From an uncultured bacterium (GTDB lineage: Bacteria; Patescibacteriota; Saccharimonadia; Saccharimonadales; Saccharimonadaceae), in the NCBI GenBank assembly GCA_903900345.1, contig CAIUMO010000011.1, positions 1-39,685 of the forward strand: a stretch of DNA of 39,685 bases. The letters are read 5' to 3'. Under the pieces are notes generated by a model. That model was not told where the DNA came from. It did not search any database and was given only the letters and a program-made list of their open reading frames with translations. This document shows positions 1-6,861 of the stretch, in pieces (position 1 is the first letter of the stretch; every line of letters starts with the position of its first letter). Made by a program: the position numbers and the translations under genes.

Positions 1-1
1 T

Positions 2-349
2 ATGATTAGGCAATATCTAAAGCAGAAAGTTGCTCGCGCTTTTGCTGGCAAACACGTTGATTTGGATGTTATCAAAAAAGAATTGCGTGATGAGATTACG
101 CACATTTTGTATGACCAAACTCGCCGCACGCCAATCGTTATCCCTGTGATTAACGAAATCGGTGGCAATAGCAATGGTTCTAGTAATCCAGCTGGTAACA
201 GAAATCGTCAGTGGTCTAACAACCAAAAGCCAGGTGTTAAGTCGCCAGAACCTTTCGAGCAACCTGCCCCTAAGACCTTTCAATTGCCACAAGTACCAGA
301 CTCCGAAGCAACTGAACCTCGTGCTCACGTCGACTACCGCAGTTATTAG
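2..349 (+). CDS. rnj: Ribonuclease J, C-terminal fragment (5' end outside window)
   Basis: This is the last 115 or so codons of a gene that begins before the window, so the first ATG is probably internal. RNase J is a metallo-beta-lactamase/beta-CASP enzyme with 5'-3' exo- and endoribonuclease activity in mRNA decay and rRNA processing. The visible part carries the family's C-terminal domain, with the characteristic KKELRDEITHILYDQTRRTP stretch followed by IVIPVINEIGG. After that comes a tail of about 60 residues rich in Asn, Ser, Pro and Gln, which is probably disordered. The catalytic domain is not in the window, so activity cannot be judged. It lies upstream of ftsK; an RNase J/FtsK-SpoIIIE neighbourhood is also known in Firmicutes. 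Family assignment is fairly sure because of the C-terminal signature. Confidence 0.8.
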   Translation: MIRQYLKQKVARAFAGKHVDLDVIKKELRDEITHILYDQTRRTPIVIPVINEIGGNSNGSSNPAGNRNRQWSNNQKPGVKSPEPFEQPAPKTFQLPQVPDSEATEPRAHVDYRSY

Positions 350-363
350 TAAGCATTAGCTAC

Positions 364-392
364 TTGTAAAATGTAGTAAATTTTGCTATAAT
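364..392 (+). promoter_or_regulatory. ftsK promoter with extended -10
   Basis: TTGTAA at 364-369, a 17-nt spacer, and TATAAT at 387-392 preceded by TGC (extended -10). The predicted start is near 399, giving a leader of about 33 nt. A second TATAAT at 418-423 lies 9 nt before the ATG at 433 and could give a nearly leaderless transcript. Confidence 0.65.
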
Positions 393-432
393 ATGCGTAT
401 TAAATACTTAAAGCGCTTATAATAGAGTGAAT

Positions 433-2682
433 ATGGCAAAAAGAAAAAAATCCCACAAAAAGAAACTGACCAATTCGGCGCCGCAGCATAGCTTGCCAAC
501 TGGATTTTGGTCCCAAGTTGGCGCCTTAATATTGATAGCCATCTCTATCTTGTTTGTTGTTGCTTGGTTTAACACTGGCGGTCCAGTGTTAAAATCAATA
601 CATAGTATGGCTTTGGCTGTTATTGGTTATGCAGTTTACGTTGTACCAGCTTTGTTCTTTTATGTCGCTGTCGAGATATTCAGAGCCGAAGACAATCGTC
701 TGCCGTTTGTGATGAAATTTGCAACCGCATCGGCAATAATCTGGTTTGCAGCCTTATTTGGAATTCCAGAAAACGCCGACGGTACTCATACTGGCGGCTA
801 TATCGGTGATTCTATAAATAACCTGGTGTTGCATCAACTAGACCCGACTGTCGCGGCTTTCGTCTACATATTACTAATAACTATCACACTGTTATTTATC
901 TTACGTGTTTCACCATTTACGATTATTAAAAAGATTTGGGAGTTGAGCCGTCGTGATCTAACCGAACACGATGCCAATGTTAAGGTTATGCGTAATGCGG
1001 CGGCAATTGATGTACCTGCCACTGGTGCAATTAGTAACTTTAAATTAAACGCTGGCGTACCGATGTTTGATCACAACGAATCTGATCCAGACAAAAAACA
1101 ACCAAAACGCTCCAATCTAACCGGTAGTGTAGTGCGCGATAAGTCTGCCGAAGACCAGGCCGCCCTGGTGACGGTTAGCGACCCAAATTGGGAGGCGCCA
1201 AGTCTTGATTTACTCGAGACCAAGCAATCACCAGCTGACCCAGGTGATATCAAGCAAAACGCCATGATTATTCAAAATACCCTGAGTGAATTTGATATCG
1301 ATGTCGAGATGGAGGGTGCAAATCTTGGTCCGCGGGTTACTCAATATACCCTTAAGCCACCAAGTGGTGTCAAGTTAACGCGAATTACAGCGCTAGAAAC
1401 CAACATAGCGCTCAACCTTGCTGCTCAAAGTTTGCGTATGGAAGCGCCTATTCCTGGTCAAAGACTGGTTGGTATCGAAGTTCCGAATCGTCGGGCAGCT
1501 GATGTTCGACTGCATGCTATATTAACGTCTCACCAATGGAAGAACAGCTTTGAGCCATTAACTTTTGCTATCGGTAAAGATATTGCTGGTGACGCTGTGA
1601 TTGGTGAATTGAATAAAATGCCACACTTACTGATTGCTGGTCAAACCGGAGCAGGTAAGTCGGTCATGATCAACGCGATTCTTTCTAGTTTGCTTTATCA
1701 CAACAGCCCAAGTGAAATGAAGCTTATCTTGGTTGACCCAAAACAAGTTGAAATGGCGATGTATGAAGATATTCCACATCTGTTAACGCCAGTTATTACC
1801 GAGCCTGACAAAACCATTAGTGCGCTTAAATGGGCCGTTAATGAAATGCAACGACGCTATACCTTGTTTGCTGATAATAAAGTCAAAGATATTAAATCAT
1901 ACAACCAAAAGATTCGGTCCACTGGCACTAAAATTACCGTGGCTGATGAGTATGGCGTTCCTCAAGAGCACGAGAATGGCGCTATGCCATATATCGTGAT
2001 TGTGATTGATGAGTTGGCCGATATGATGATGGTGGCCGCTCGTGATGCCGAGGTTTTGATTGTGCGTTTGGCTCAAAAAGCGCGTGCTGTTGGTATCCAC
2101 TTAGTTTTGGCTACTCAGCGACCATCAGTTAACGTCATTACTGGTCTAATTAAAGCCAATATACCGGCTCGTATCGCATTTACGGTTGCTTCACAGATTG
2201 AAAGTCGTATTATCCTAGACCAAGCTGGTGCCGAAAAGCTTCTTGGTCAAGGTGATATGTTATTCTTGACTGCTAGCATGAGTAAGCCAAAACGCGTTCA
2301 GGGTGCCTGGGTAACAGATGAAGAATTAGTCAAAGTCACTGACCACCTCAAGATGCAATCGCCACCACAATATAACGACGAGGTTGTTAGTCAGCCAGTT
2401 CATTTGAATGGCAAGGGTGGCGTTGTTATGGACTTTGAGAGTAGTAACGATGATGATTTATACAAAGACGCCGTTCGAGTTGTTATTGAAAGCAACAAAG
2501 CTAGCGCTAGTTTGTTGCAGCGCCGTTTGCGAGTTGGCTATGCTAGGGCAGCGCGTTTAATTGAAAACATGGAAGACCAAGGCCTTATCGGTCCAGCTGA
2601 TGGCGCTAGGTCACGCGAAGTGATGATATCAAGCATTGATGAGCTTGATCTTGGTAGCACTGAACCAACTGAAGACCTCTAG
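433..2682 (+). CDS. ftsK: DNA translocase FtsK/SpoIIIE
   Basis: Membrane-anchored, ATP-driven DNA pump that clears chromosome ends from the closing septum and works with the dif recombinase. The 749-residue protein has a Lys-rich N-terminus, about four membrane segments within residues 25-160, a short variable linker, and the motor domain from about residue 280. Walker A GQTGAGKS is near residue 403 and the Walker B region IVIVIDELAD near 520-529. The C-terminal winged-helix gamma domain (about 665-730, with LLQRRLRVGYARAARLIE) recognises polarity sequences. The linker is much shorter than in E. coli FtsK, closer to SpoIIIE length. I chose ATG 433 over GTG 427 because the basic N-terminus follows it and GAGTG lies just upstream, but both lack a good Shine-Dalgarno. 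An XerC/D-type partner is encoded at 21043-21954. Confidence 0.95.
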   Translation: MAKRKKSHKKKLTNSAPQHSLPTGFWSQVGALILIAISILFVVAWFNTGGPVLKSIHSMALAVIGYAVYVVPALFFYVAVEIFRAEDNRLPFVMKFATASAIIWFAALFGIPENADGTHTGGYIGDSINNLVLHQLDPTVAAFVYILLITITLLFILRVSPFTIIKKIWELSRRDLTEHDANVKVMRNAAAIDVPATGAISNFKLNAGVPMFDHNESDPDKKQPKRSNLTGSVVRDKSAEDQAALVTVSDPNWEAPSLDLLETKQSPADPGDIKQNAMIIQNTLSEFDIDVEMEGANLGPRVTQYTLKPPSGVKLTRITALETNIALNLAAQSLRMEAPIPGQRLVGIEVPNRRAADVRLHAILTSHQWKNSFEPLTFAIGKDIAGDAVIGELNKMPHLLIAGQTGAGKSVMINAILSSLLYHNSPSEMKLILVDPKQVEMAMYEDIPHLLTPVITEPDKTISALKWAVNEMQRRYTLFADNKVKDIKSYNQKIRSTGTKITVADEYGVPQEHENGAMPYIVIVIDELADMMMVAARDAEVLIVRLAQKARAVGIHLVLATQRPSVNVITGLIKANIPARIAFTVASQIESRIILDQAGAEKLLGQGDMLFLTASMSKPKRVQGAWVTDEELVKVTDHLKMQSPPQYNDEVVSQPVHLNGKGGVVMDFESSNDDDLYKDAVRVVIESNKASASLLQRRLRVGYARAARLIENMEDQGLIGPADGARSREVMISSIDELDLGSTEPTEDL

Positions 2683-2684
2683 AT

Positions 2685-2708
2685 TTATCCACAGTTTACT
2701 GGTATAAT
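2685..2708 (+). promoter_or_regulatory. rpsF operon promoter overlapping a DnaA box
   Basis: TATAAT at 2703-2708 is preceded by TGG, making an extended -10; no convincing -35 is seen. A perfect DnaA-box sequence TTATCCACA sits at 2685-2693, in the -35 to -24 region. The promoter is well supported. DnaA control is only suggested by position. Confidence 0.6.
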
Positions 2709-2726
2709 ACAAGGGTTATTAACTCG

Positions 2727-2745
2727 GCTTATACACGATATAAGC
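2727..2745 (+). promoter_or_regulatory. rpsF 5' leader hairpin
   Basis: A perfect 7-bp inverted repeat, GCTTATA and TATAAGC around a CACGA loop, sits in the predicted leader (about 2715-2776). An outer TATTA/TAATA pairing can extend it across an internal loop. Its place in the leader fits a ribosomal-protein autoregulatory element such as the S6:S18-binding rpsF leader, but I could not match that motif's conserved bulge with confidence. Confidence 0.4.
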
Positions 2746-2776
2746 ATCCATAATAGGATTCCAGAGGAGGAAATCT

Positions 2777-3127
2777 ATGAAAGAATACGAACTAACAGTT
2801 CTAATTCACCCCGACCTAGAGGTCGATATCGAGACACCACTTAAAAAAGTTCGTGATCTTGTGACGACTAACGGTGGCAATATTATCAGTGAAGATAATT
2901 GGGGCAAAAAACGATTGGCCTATACTATCAAAAAAGAAGACTTTGCAGTCTATGTCTATTTTGATATATCGTTGCCATCTGATGCACCACTTAAGATTAG
3001 CAATACACTTAACATTACCGATGAAGTACTACGCTACTTGTTAGTAACTGTTGATGAAAAGGGTCGCCAGGCGCTTGCAGAAGCTAAATTGAGTGAGTCA
3101 ACTAGAGACGTAAACGAAAGGGAGTAA
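2777..3127 (+). CDS. rpsF: 30S ribosomal protein bS6
   Basis: Small-subunit protein of the central domain that pairs with bS18 on 16S rRNA. The 116-residue product begins MKEYELTVLIHPDLE and contains the typical GGNIISEDNWGKKRLAY strand-loop, with the usual ferredoxin-like length. The last 15 or so residues are a charged tail. AGAGGAGG ends a few bases before the ATG, a strong Shine-Dalgarno. It heads the rpsF-ssb-rpsR-efp-tlyA operon, the standard order except for missing rplI. Its promoter and leader hairpin lie at 2685-2745. Confidence 0.95.
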   Translation: MKEYELTVLIHPDLEVDIETPLKKVRDLVTTNGGNIISEDNWGKKRLAYTIKKEDFAVYVYFDISLPSDAPLKISNTLNITDEVLRYLLVTVDEKGRQALAEAKLSESTRDVNERE

Positions 3128-3132
3128 ATTCC

Positions 3133-3570
3133 ATGGCAAAAAGTATCAATCAAGTAATCTTAATGGGACGCCTAACCCGCGATCCTGAATCACGGAATAC
3201 AACCACTGGCAAATTAATCGTCAGTTTTGGTATAGCCGTTGATCGATTAGGACAAGATGATGGCGCTGACTTTTTCAACGTAACCGCCTGGGAAAAATTA
3301 GGCGAATTGGTTGTTAAATATCTAGGCAAGGGTAGTCGCGTTTTAGTCCAAGGTCGTCTTCGCCAAGACACTTGGGATGATAAAGAAACCGGCAAAAAGC
3401 AGAGCCGTATTGATGTGACAGCTAGTGACGTAACCTTCTTGGACAGCCCAAGAGACGGTGCTGGTGCAGGCCAATCAGCTAGCCCAAAAAGTTCAGCTAA
3501 AAAAACTGAAGATATCGTTATCGAAGATATCGACGACAAACCTATTGATTTAAGTGAGATTCCTTTTTAG
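3133..3570 (+). CDS. ssb: Single-stranded DNA-binding protein
   Basis: Coats single-stranded DNA in replication, repair and recombination. The 145-residue protein has an N-terminal OB-fold of about 105 residues (INQVILMGRLTRDPESR at the start, FFNVTAWEKLGELV in the middle), a short Gly/Ala/Ser/Lys linker, and an acidic tail that ends DLSEIPF. That tip corresponds to the conserved partner-binding DDIPF-type terminus. The start follows the rpsF stop by 5 nt, and its Shine-Dalgarno GGGAG lies in the end of rpsF, suggesting coupled translation. Placement between rpsF and rpsR is conserved across bacteria. Confidence 0.95.
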   Translation: MAKSINQVILMGRLTRDPESRNTTTGKLIVSFGIAVDRLGQDDGADFFNVTAWEKLGELVVKYLGKGSRVLVQGRLRQDTWDDKETGKKQSRIDVTASDVTFLDSPRDGAGAGQSASPKSSAKKTEDIVIEDIDDKPIDLSEIPF

Positions 3571-3588
3571 GAAATTTGGAGAAAAATT

Positions 3589-3792
3589 ATGATAGTTAAA
3601 CGATTTAAAAAAGATATGCCCGTGTATTTTGACTACAAAGATGTCAAAGTTCTACAGCGCTTTATCGACATTTATGGTCAAATCAAATCAGTCAGCAAGA
3701 CTGGCTTGAGTGCTAAACAACAACGTCAGTTGTCAGTCGCTATTAAACGCGCTCGCCACTTAGCATTATTACCATTCATTATTCAAGGTTAA
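3589..3792 (+). CDS. rpsR: 30S ribosomal protein bS18
   Basis: Small-subunit protein that binds 16S rRNA with bS6. The 67-residue product has the family pattern: [20 protein letters not shown] followed by the basic helix [20 protein letters not shown]. The length is normal for a compact bS18. GGAG lies 7 nt before the ATG. In most bacteria rplI (bL9) follows rpsR; here efp starts 6 nt after the stop, in keeping with reports that several CPR lineages have lost bL9. Confidence 0.95.
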   Translation: MIVKRFKKDMPVYFDYKDVKVLQRFIDIYGQIKSVSKTGLSAKQQRQLSVAIKRARHLALLPFIIQG

Positions 3793-3798
3793 TATATT

Positions 3799-4365
3799 AT
3801 GGCATATCAGCCAACTGAGTTAAGAAAAGGTGTTGTCATCCAAATTGATGGCAAGCCTTTTAAAGTTATCGAATATAATCAAAAAGTCGTCGGTCGTGGC
3901 GGCAGTATTGTTAACGTCAAAATTAAAAACTTGATTGATGGCAGCGTTATCCCTAAGACTTTTAAAGGTCAGGAGCGAATTGATTCAGCCGAGGTTTTTA
4001 ATCAGACTGTTCAATATTTGTATACTGATGGTACTAACTTCCACTTTATGGATCCTGAAACTTACGAACAATTTGAGCTATCAGCTTATGTTGTTGAAGG
4101 TTCGATTGGTTATCTGAAAGAGGGCGAGAATTTAGTCTTGCAGTCATTCAATGGCAACGTTACTAATATCGAGTTACCCAAGAATATTTATCTTGAAGTA
4201 ACTAATTGTGAAAACGTTGTTAAGGGTGATACAAGTAGCAGCGTCTTAAAAGATGCCACACTTGAGACCGGTCTAGTTGTTAAGGTCCCATCATTTATAA
4301 AAACTGGTGATATTATATCGGTTGATACTACGACCGGTGAATACCGCGAACGTAAAAAGAACTAA
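3799..4365 (+). CDS. efp: Translation elongation factor P
   Basis: Binds ribosomes stalled at polyproline and promotes peptide-bond formation. The 188-residue protein has the three beta-barrel domains of EF-P: KOW-like N-domain (about 1-65), OB domain (66-128), and C-terminal domain ending GDIISVDTTTGEYRERKK. The loop that reaches the peptidyl-transferase centre reads VVGRGGS, so residue 33 is Arg where E. coli has the modified Lys34. Thermus EF-P also has a GRGG loop. No EarP- or EpmA-type modifying enzyme is seen in this window. There is no good Shine-Dalgarno; the ATG lies 6 nt after the rpsR stop, so translation is probably coupled. Confidence 0.94.
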   Translation: MAYQPTELRKGVVIQIDGKPFKVIEYNQKVVGRGGSIVNVKIKNLIDGSVIPKTFKGQERIDSAEVFNQTVQYLYTDGTNFHFMDPETYEQFELSAYVVEGSIGYLKEGENLVLQSFNGNVTNIELPKNIYLEVTNCENVVKGDTSSSVLKDATLETGLVVKVPSFIKTGDIISVDTTTGEYRERKKN

Positions 4366-4372
4366 TCTTGTC

Positions 4373-5098
4373 ATGATAAAGCAACGACTTGATATATCGC
4401 TTGTCGAGCGCAAAATAACATCAAGTCGTTCTCAGGCCGAGAACTGGATTAAACTAGGTAAAGTAACTGTTGATGGTCGGGTTGTTATGAAACCCGGCCA
4501 TTTTGTCGGTGAAAATGCGGTTATAAAGTTATTAGCTGAGGTTCAATATGTCAGTCGTGCTGGACTGAAATTGGCATCGGTGGCTGATATTTTTAAATTG
4601 GATTTTCGTGGCAAAATTGTGCTGGATGTCGGCAGTAGCACTGGTGGCTTTACGGATTATGCATTACGTCATGGGGCTAAAAAAGTTTATGCGGTTGACG
4701 TTGGCACTGACCAATTACATCCAAGCTTGCGGGGCAATTATCAGATTGAATTGCATGAAAAGACTGATATTCGTGACTTTTATCTAAAGACGATGCCAGA
4801 TATTATTGTCATGGACGTGTCGTTTATTAGTTTGCGTGAGATCCTGCCACATTTGGTTAATCATTTATCAAGCCCACAGACTCAGTTGGTGGCGATGGTC
4901 AAACCTCAGTTTGAGGCTGGCAAAGACCAAACCAACAAAGGTGTCATTAAAAATGATGCGATGCGTCGTCAGATTTTAAAAGATTTTGAAGATTGGTCTC
5001 GCCAATATTTTGTGATTCAAAATAAACGCGACAGCGATGTCGCTGGTGCTAAAGGCAACCAAGAGCGATTCTATTTATTGCAAACGCTTAAACGTTAA
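4373..5098 (+). CDS. tlyA: TlyA-family rRNA 2'-O-methyltransferase (hemolysin A family)
   Basis: Predicted S-adenosylmethionine-dependent ribose methyltransferase acting on 16S and/or 23S rRNA; the hemolysin name is historical. The 241-residue protein has an N-terminal S4 RNA-binding domain (IKQRLDISLVERKITSSRSQ to about residue 62), then a FtsJ-like domain with motif I VLDVGSSTGGFTDYAL and the acidic YAVDVG after it. VMDVSFIS and MVKPQFEAG are further family motifs. The open frame extends upstream into efp, but ATG 4373 begins the S4 homology and lies 7 nt after the efp stop, so I use it. No Shine-Dalgarno is visible. The 3' end overlaps the convergent ychF by 11 nt. Confidence 0.9.
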   Translation: MIKQRLDISLVERKITSSRSQAENWIKLGKVTVDGRVVMKPGHFVGENAVIKLLAEVQYVSRAGLKLASVADIFKLDFRGKIVLDVGSSTGGFTDYALRHGAKKVYAVDVGTDQLHPSLRGNYQIELHEKTDIRDFYLKTMPDIIVMDVSFISLREILPHLVNHLSSPQTQLVAMVKPQFEAGKDQTNKGVIKNDAMRRQILKDFEDWSRQYFVIQNKRDSDVAGAKGNQERFYLLQTLKR

Positions 5099-6164
5099 AG
5101 CGGAATTCGACGACGTCGTCAGGCTGCATTACATACTGCTTGCCTTCGGTACGCATCTTGCCGGCACTACGGGCGGCTGATTCGCTACCAGCGGCGATTA
5201 GGTCGTGGTAATTGACGATTTGAGCGGCAATAAAGCCTCGTTCGAAATCAGTGTGTATAACACCGGCGGCTTGTGGCGCAGTGTCGCCTTTGTGAATGGT
5301 CCAGGCGCGAATTTCTTTGGGGCCAGCGGTCAGGTAGCTTTGCAGACCTAAAATATCATAGGCGGCATGGATTAATTGCATCAGGCCAGTTTCTTTGACG
5401 CCATAACTTTCCAGTAATTCAGCTGCGTCATTGGGTGTTAGGCCTTTTAGCTCATCTTCTAATTTAGCGCATACAAAGATTGTTCGAGCTGGTGTGACCA
5501 AGGTAGTCAGCGCGGCTTTTTTGTTGTCATCAGTTAACGTTTTTTCATCAACATTAAAAGCGTAGATAACTGGTTTGGCAGTCAATAAGTTCATATCGAC
5601 GATCAGTTCCAGGTTTAGGTCAGCAACGGCTGATAGGGTAATGCCTGATTTTAATTTATTCAACAATTCTTCAAGATAATCGGCAACGGCTTTTTGTTTT
5701 GGATTAGCCTTGGCGTCTCTAATCACTTTAGGTAGGCGAGTCTCGATTGTCTGAATGTCGGCCAAAATTAACTCGGTGTTAATAATCTCAATATCTGCTT
5801 GCGGATCAACCTTGTCAGAGACGTGAATAACGTTGCTATCATTAAAAGCGCGGACAATATGAACAATAGCTTCGCATTCACGGATATTAGCCAAGAATTT
5901 ATTACCAAGGCCTTCACCTTTGCTAGCGCCAGCCACTAAACCAGCTATATCTACAAAAGTCACTGTGGCGGGTAGCAATTTGGTTGAACCATAAAGTGTA
6001 GCTAGCTCGTTAAGACGTTCGTCTGGAACAGGCACAATACCAGTATTTGGCTCGATGGTAGCAAACGGATAATTAGCCACCAAGATGTCATTGTTGGTCA
6101 GGGCGTTGAATAGGGTTGATTTGCCGACATTTGGTAGGCCGACGATTCCGATAGATAAACTCAT
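5088..6164 (-). CDS. ychF: Ribosome-binding ATPase YchF (Obg family)
   Basis: P-loop NTPase of the TRAFAC/Obg group that prefers ATP and binds ribosomes, linked to stress responses. Of 358 residues, G1 is GLPNVGKS at 9-16, the switch region shows [13 protein letters not shown]3 is [17 protein letters not shown], and the base-recognition motif is NVDE, the YchF variant of NKxD. The C-terminal TGS-like domain contains [20 protein letters not shown] and ends [14 protein letters not shown]. No Shine-Dalgarno precedes the ATG. An extended -10 (TGTTAGAAT) ends 6 nt upstream, so the mRNA may be leaderless. The 3' end overlaps the convergent tlyA. Confidence 0.95.
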   Translation of the reverse strand: MSLSIGIVGLPNVGKSTLFNALTNNDILVANYPFATIEPNTGIVPVPDERLNELATLYGSTKLLPATVTFVDIAGLVAGASKGEGLGNKFLANIRECEAIVHIVRAFNDSNVIHVSDKVDPQADIEIINTELILADIQTIETRLPKVIRDAKANPKQKAVADYLEELLNKLKSGITLSAVADLNLELIVDMNLLTAKPVIYAFNVDEKTLTDDNKKAALTTLVTPARTIFVCAKLEDELKGLTPNDAAELLESYGVKETGLMQLIHAAYDILGLQSYLTAGPKEIRAWTIHKGDTAPQAAGVIHTDFERGFIAAQIVNYHDLIAAGSESAARSAGKMRTEGKQYVMQPDDVVEFRFNV

Positions 6165-6170
6165 CAGTTT

Positions 6171-6179
6171 ATTCTAACA
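6171..6179 (-). promoter_or_regulatory. ychF extended -10, predicted leaderless start
   Basis: On the minus strand TGT then TAGAAT, followed by 6 nt and the ychF ATG at 6164. Transcription from this element would begin at or next to the A of the start codon. There is no Shine-Dalgarno and no clear -35. Confidence 0.5.
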
Positions 6180-6232
6180 GAGGTAATAGAAAAAGACGAG
6201 CCTCATCGTGCTAAGGAGATTTTTATTAAATA

Positions 6233-6241
6233 TGGTATCAT
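6233..6241 (+). promoter_or_regulatory. Extended -10 upstream of the TPR protein gene
   Basis: TGG followed by TATCAT. The predicted start is near 6248, giving a leader of about 25 nt containing the AAGGA Shine-Dalgarno at 6260. No convincing -35 was found. Confidence 0.4.
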
Positions 6242-6273
6242 TATGAGTAAGTTAACCATAAGGAATATTAGCT

Positions 6274-6849
6274 GTGAATGATAGCTCAAAAATAACCATA
6301 CCGCAACCAAAGAGACATTCAAAGTACAAAAGAATGTTGATGATCGTGGTGACGGTGGTTGTTATTGCCTTAGGTGGTGGCGTGGTGGCGTGGTATTTTA
6401 TATATGGTCAGAAATCAAAGATTTCAAATACTAAGATTGACAATTTAACAGCGTCCAATCAAGTAGTGGTGAATGCGGTTGATAACGCCCAAGTATTAAT
6501 TAGTAAGGGTGATATTACTGGCGCTAAGGTGGTTTATGATAATGCCATCAAGGGTACGACGGATTCTTATCAAAAGACTGCATTGCTTTCAAGTGAAGCA
6601 ACGGCTTATATTAATTCTGGTGATTATAGCCAAGCTTTGACGGCCGCAAAAGAGTTGGAGGCTGTCAATCAGAATAGTGGCGTGGCTAGTACGATAGCTG
6701 AAATCTATGAGAGGCAGGGTGATGCTCAGAATGCAATAAAATATTATAAAAAGACTATTGAACTTATTGATACAAAACAGCCTCGATCAGATGCCTATAT
6801 CCAATATATACAGAGTAAAATTGACGTACTAAGCGGAACGAATGGCTAG
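6274..6849 (+). CDS. Membrane-anchored TPR-like protein of unknown function
   Basis: The 191-residue product has a basic N-terminal stretch, one membrane segment at about residues 22-43, and an outside domain made of tetratricopeptide-like helices. DITGAKVVYDNAIKGTTD, DYSQALTAAKELEAVNQN and DAQNAIKYYKKTIELIDT look like successive repeat units. The start is GTG with AAGGA 9 nt upstream. It lies 12 nt before the large secreted-protein gene and upstream of the type IV pilus operon, so a scaffold role in pilus or surface-protein assembly is possible, by inference from position only. I do not recognise a specific family. Confidence 0.75.
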   Translation: MNDSSKITIPQPKRHSKYKRMLMIVVTVVVIALGGGVVAWYFIYGQKSKISNTKIDNLTASNQVVVNAVDNAQVLISKGDITGAKVVYDNAIKGTTDSYQKTALLSSEATAYINSGDYSQALTAAKELEAVNQNSGVASTIAEIYERQGDAQNAIKYYKKTIELIDTKQPRSDAYIQYIQSKIDVLSGTNG

Positions 6850-6861
6850 GGTCTTAAAGCT

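Noticed and set aside
427-432. GTG at 427 as ftsK start.
   Set aside because: It adds only two residues and lies 3 nt from a TATAAT; ATG 433 begins the basic N-terminus and has GAGTG upstream.
4307-4372. Longer tlyA frame beginning inside efp.
   Set aside because: The extra 22 residues are out of frame with efp, match no S4-domain start and overlap conserved efp codons.
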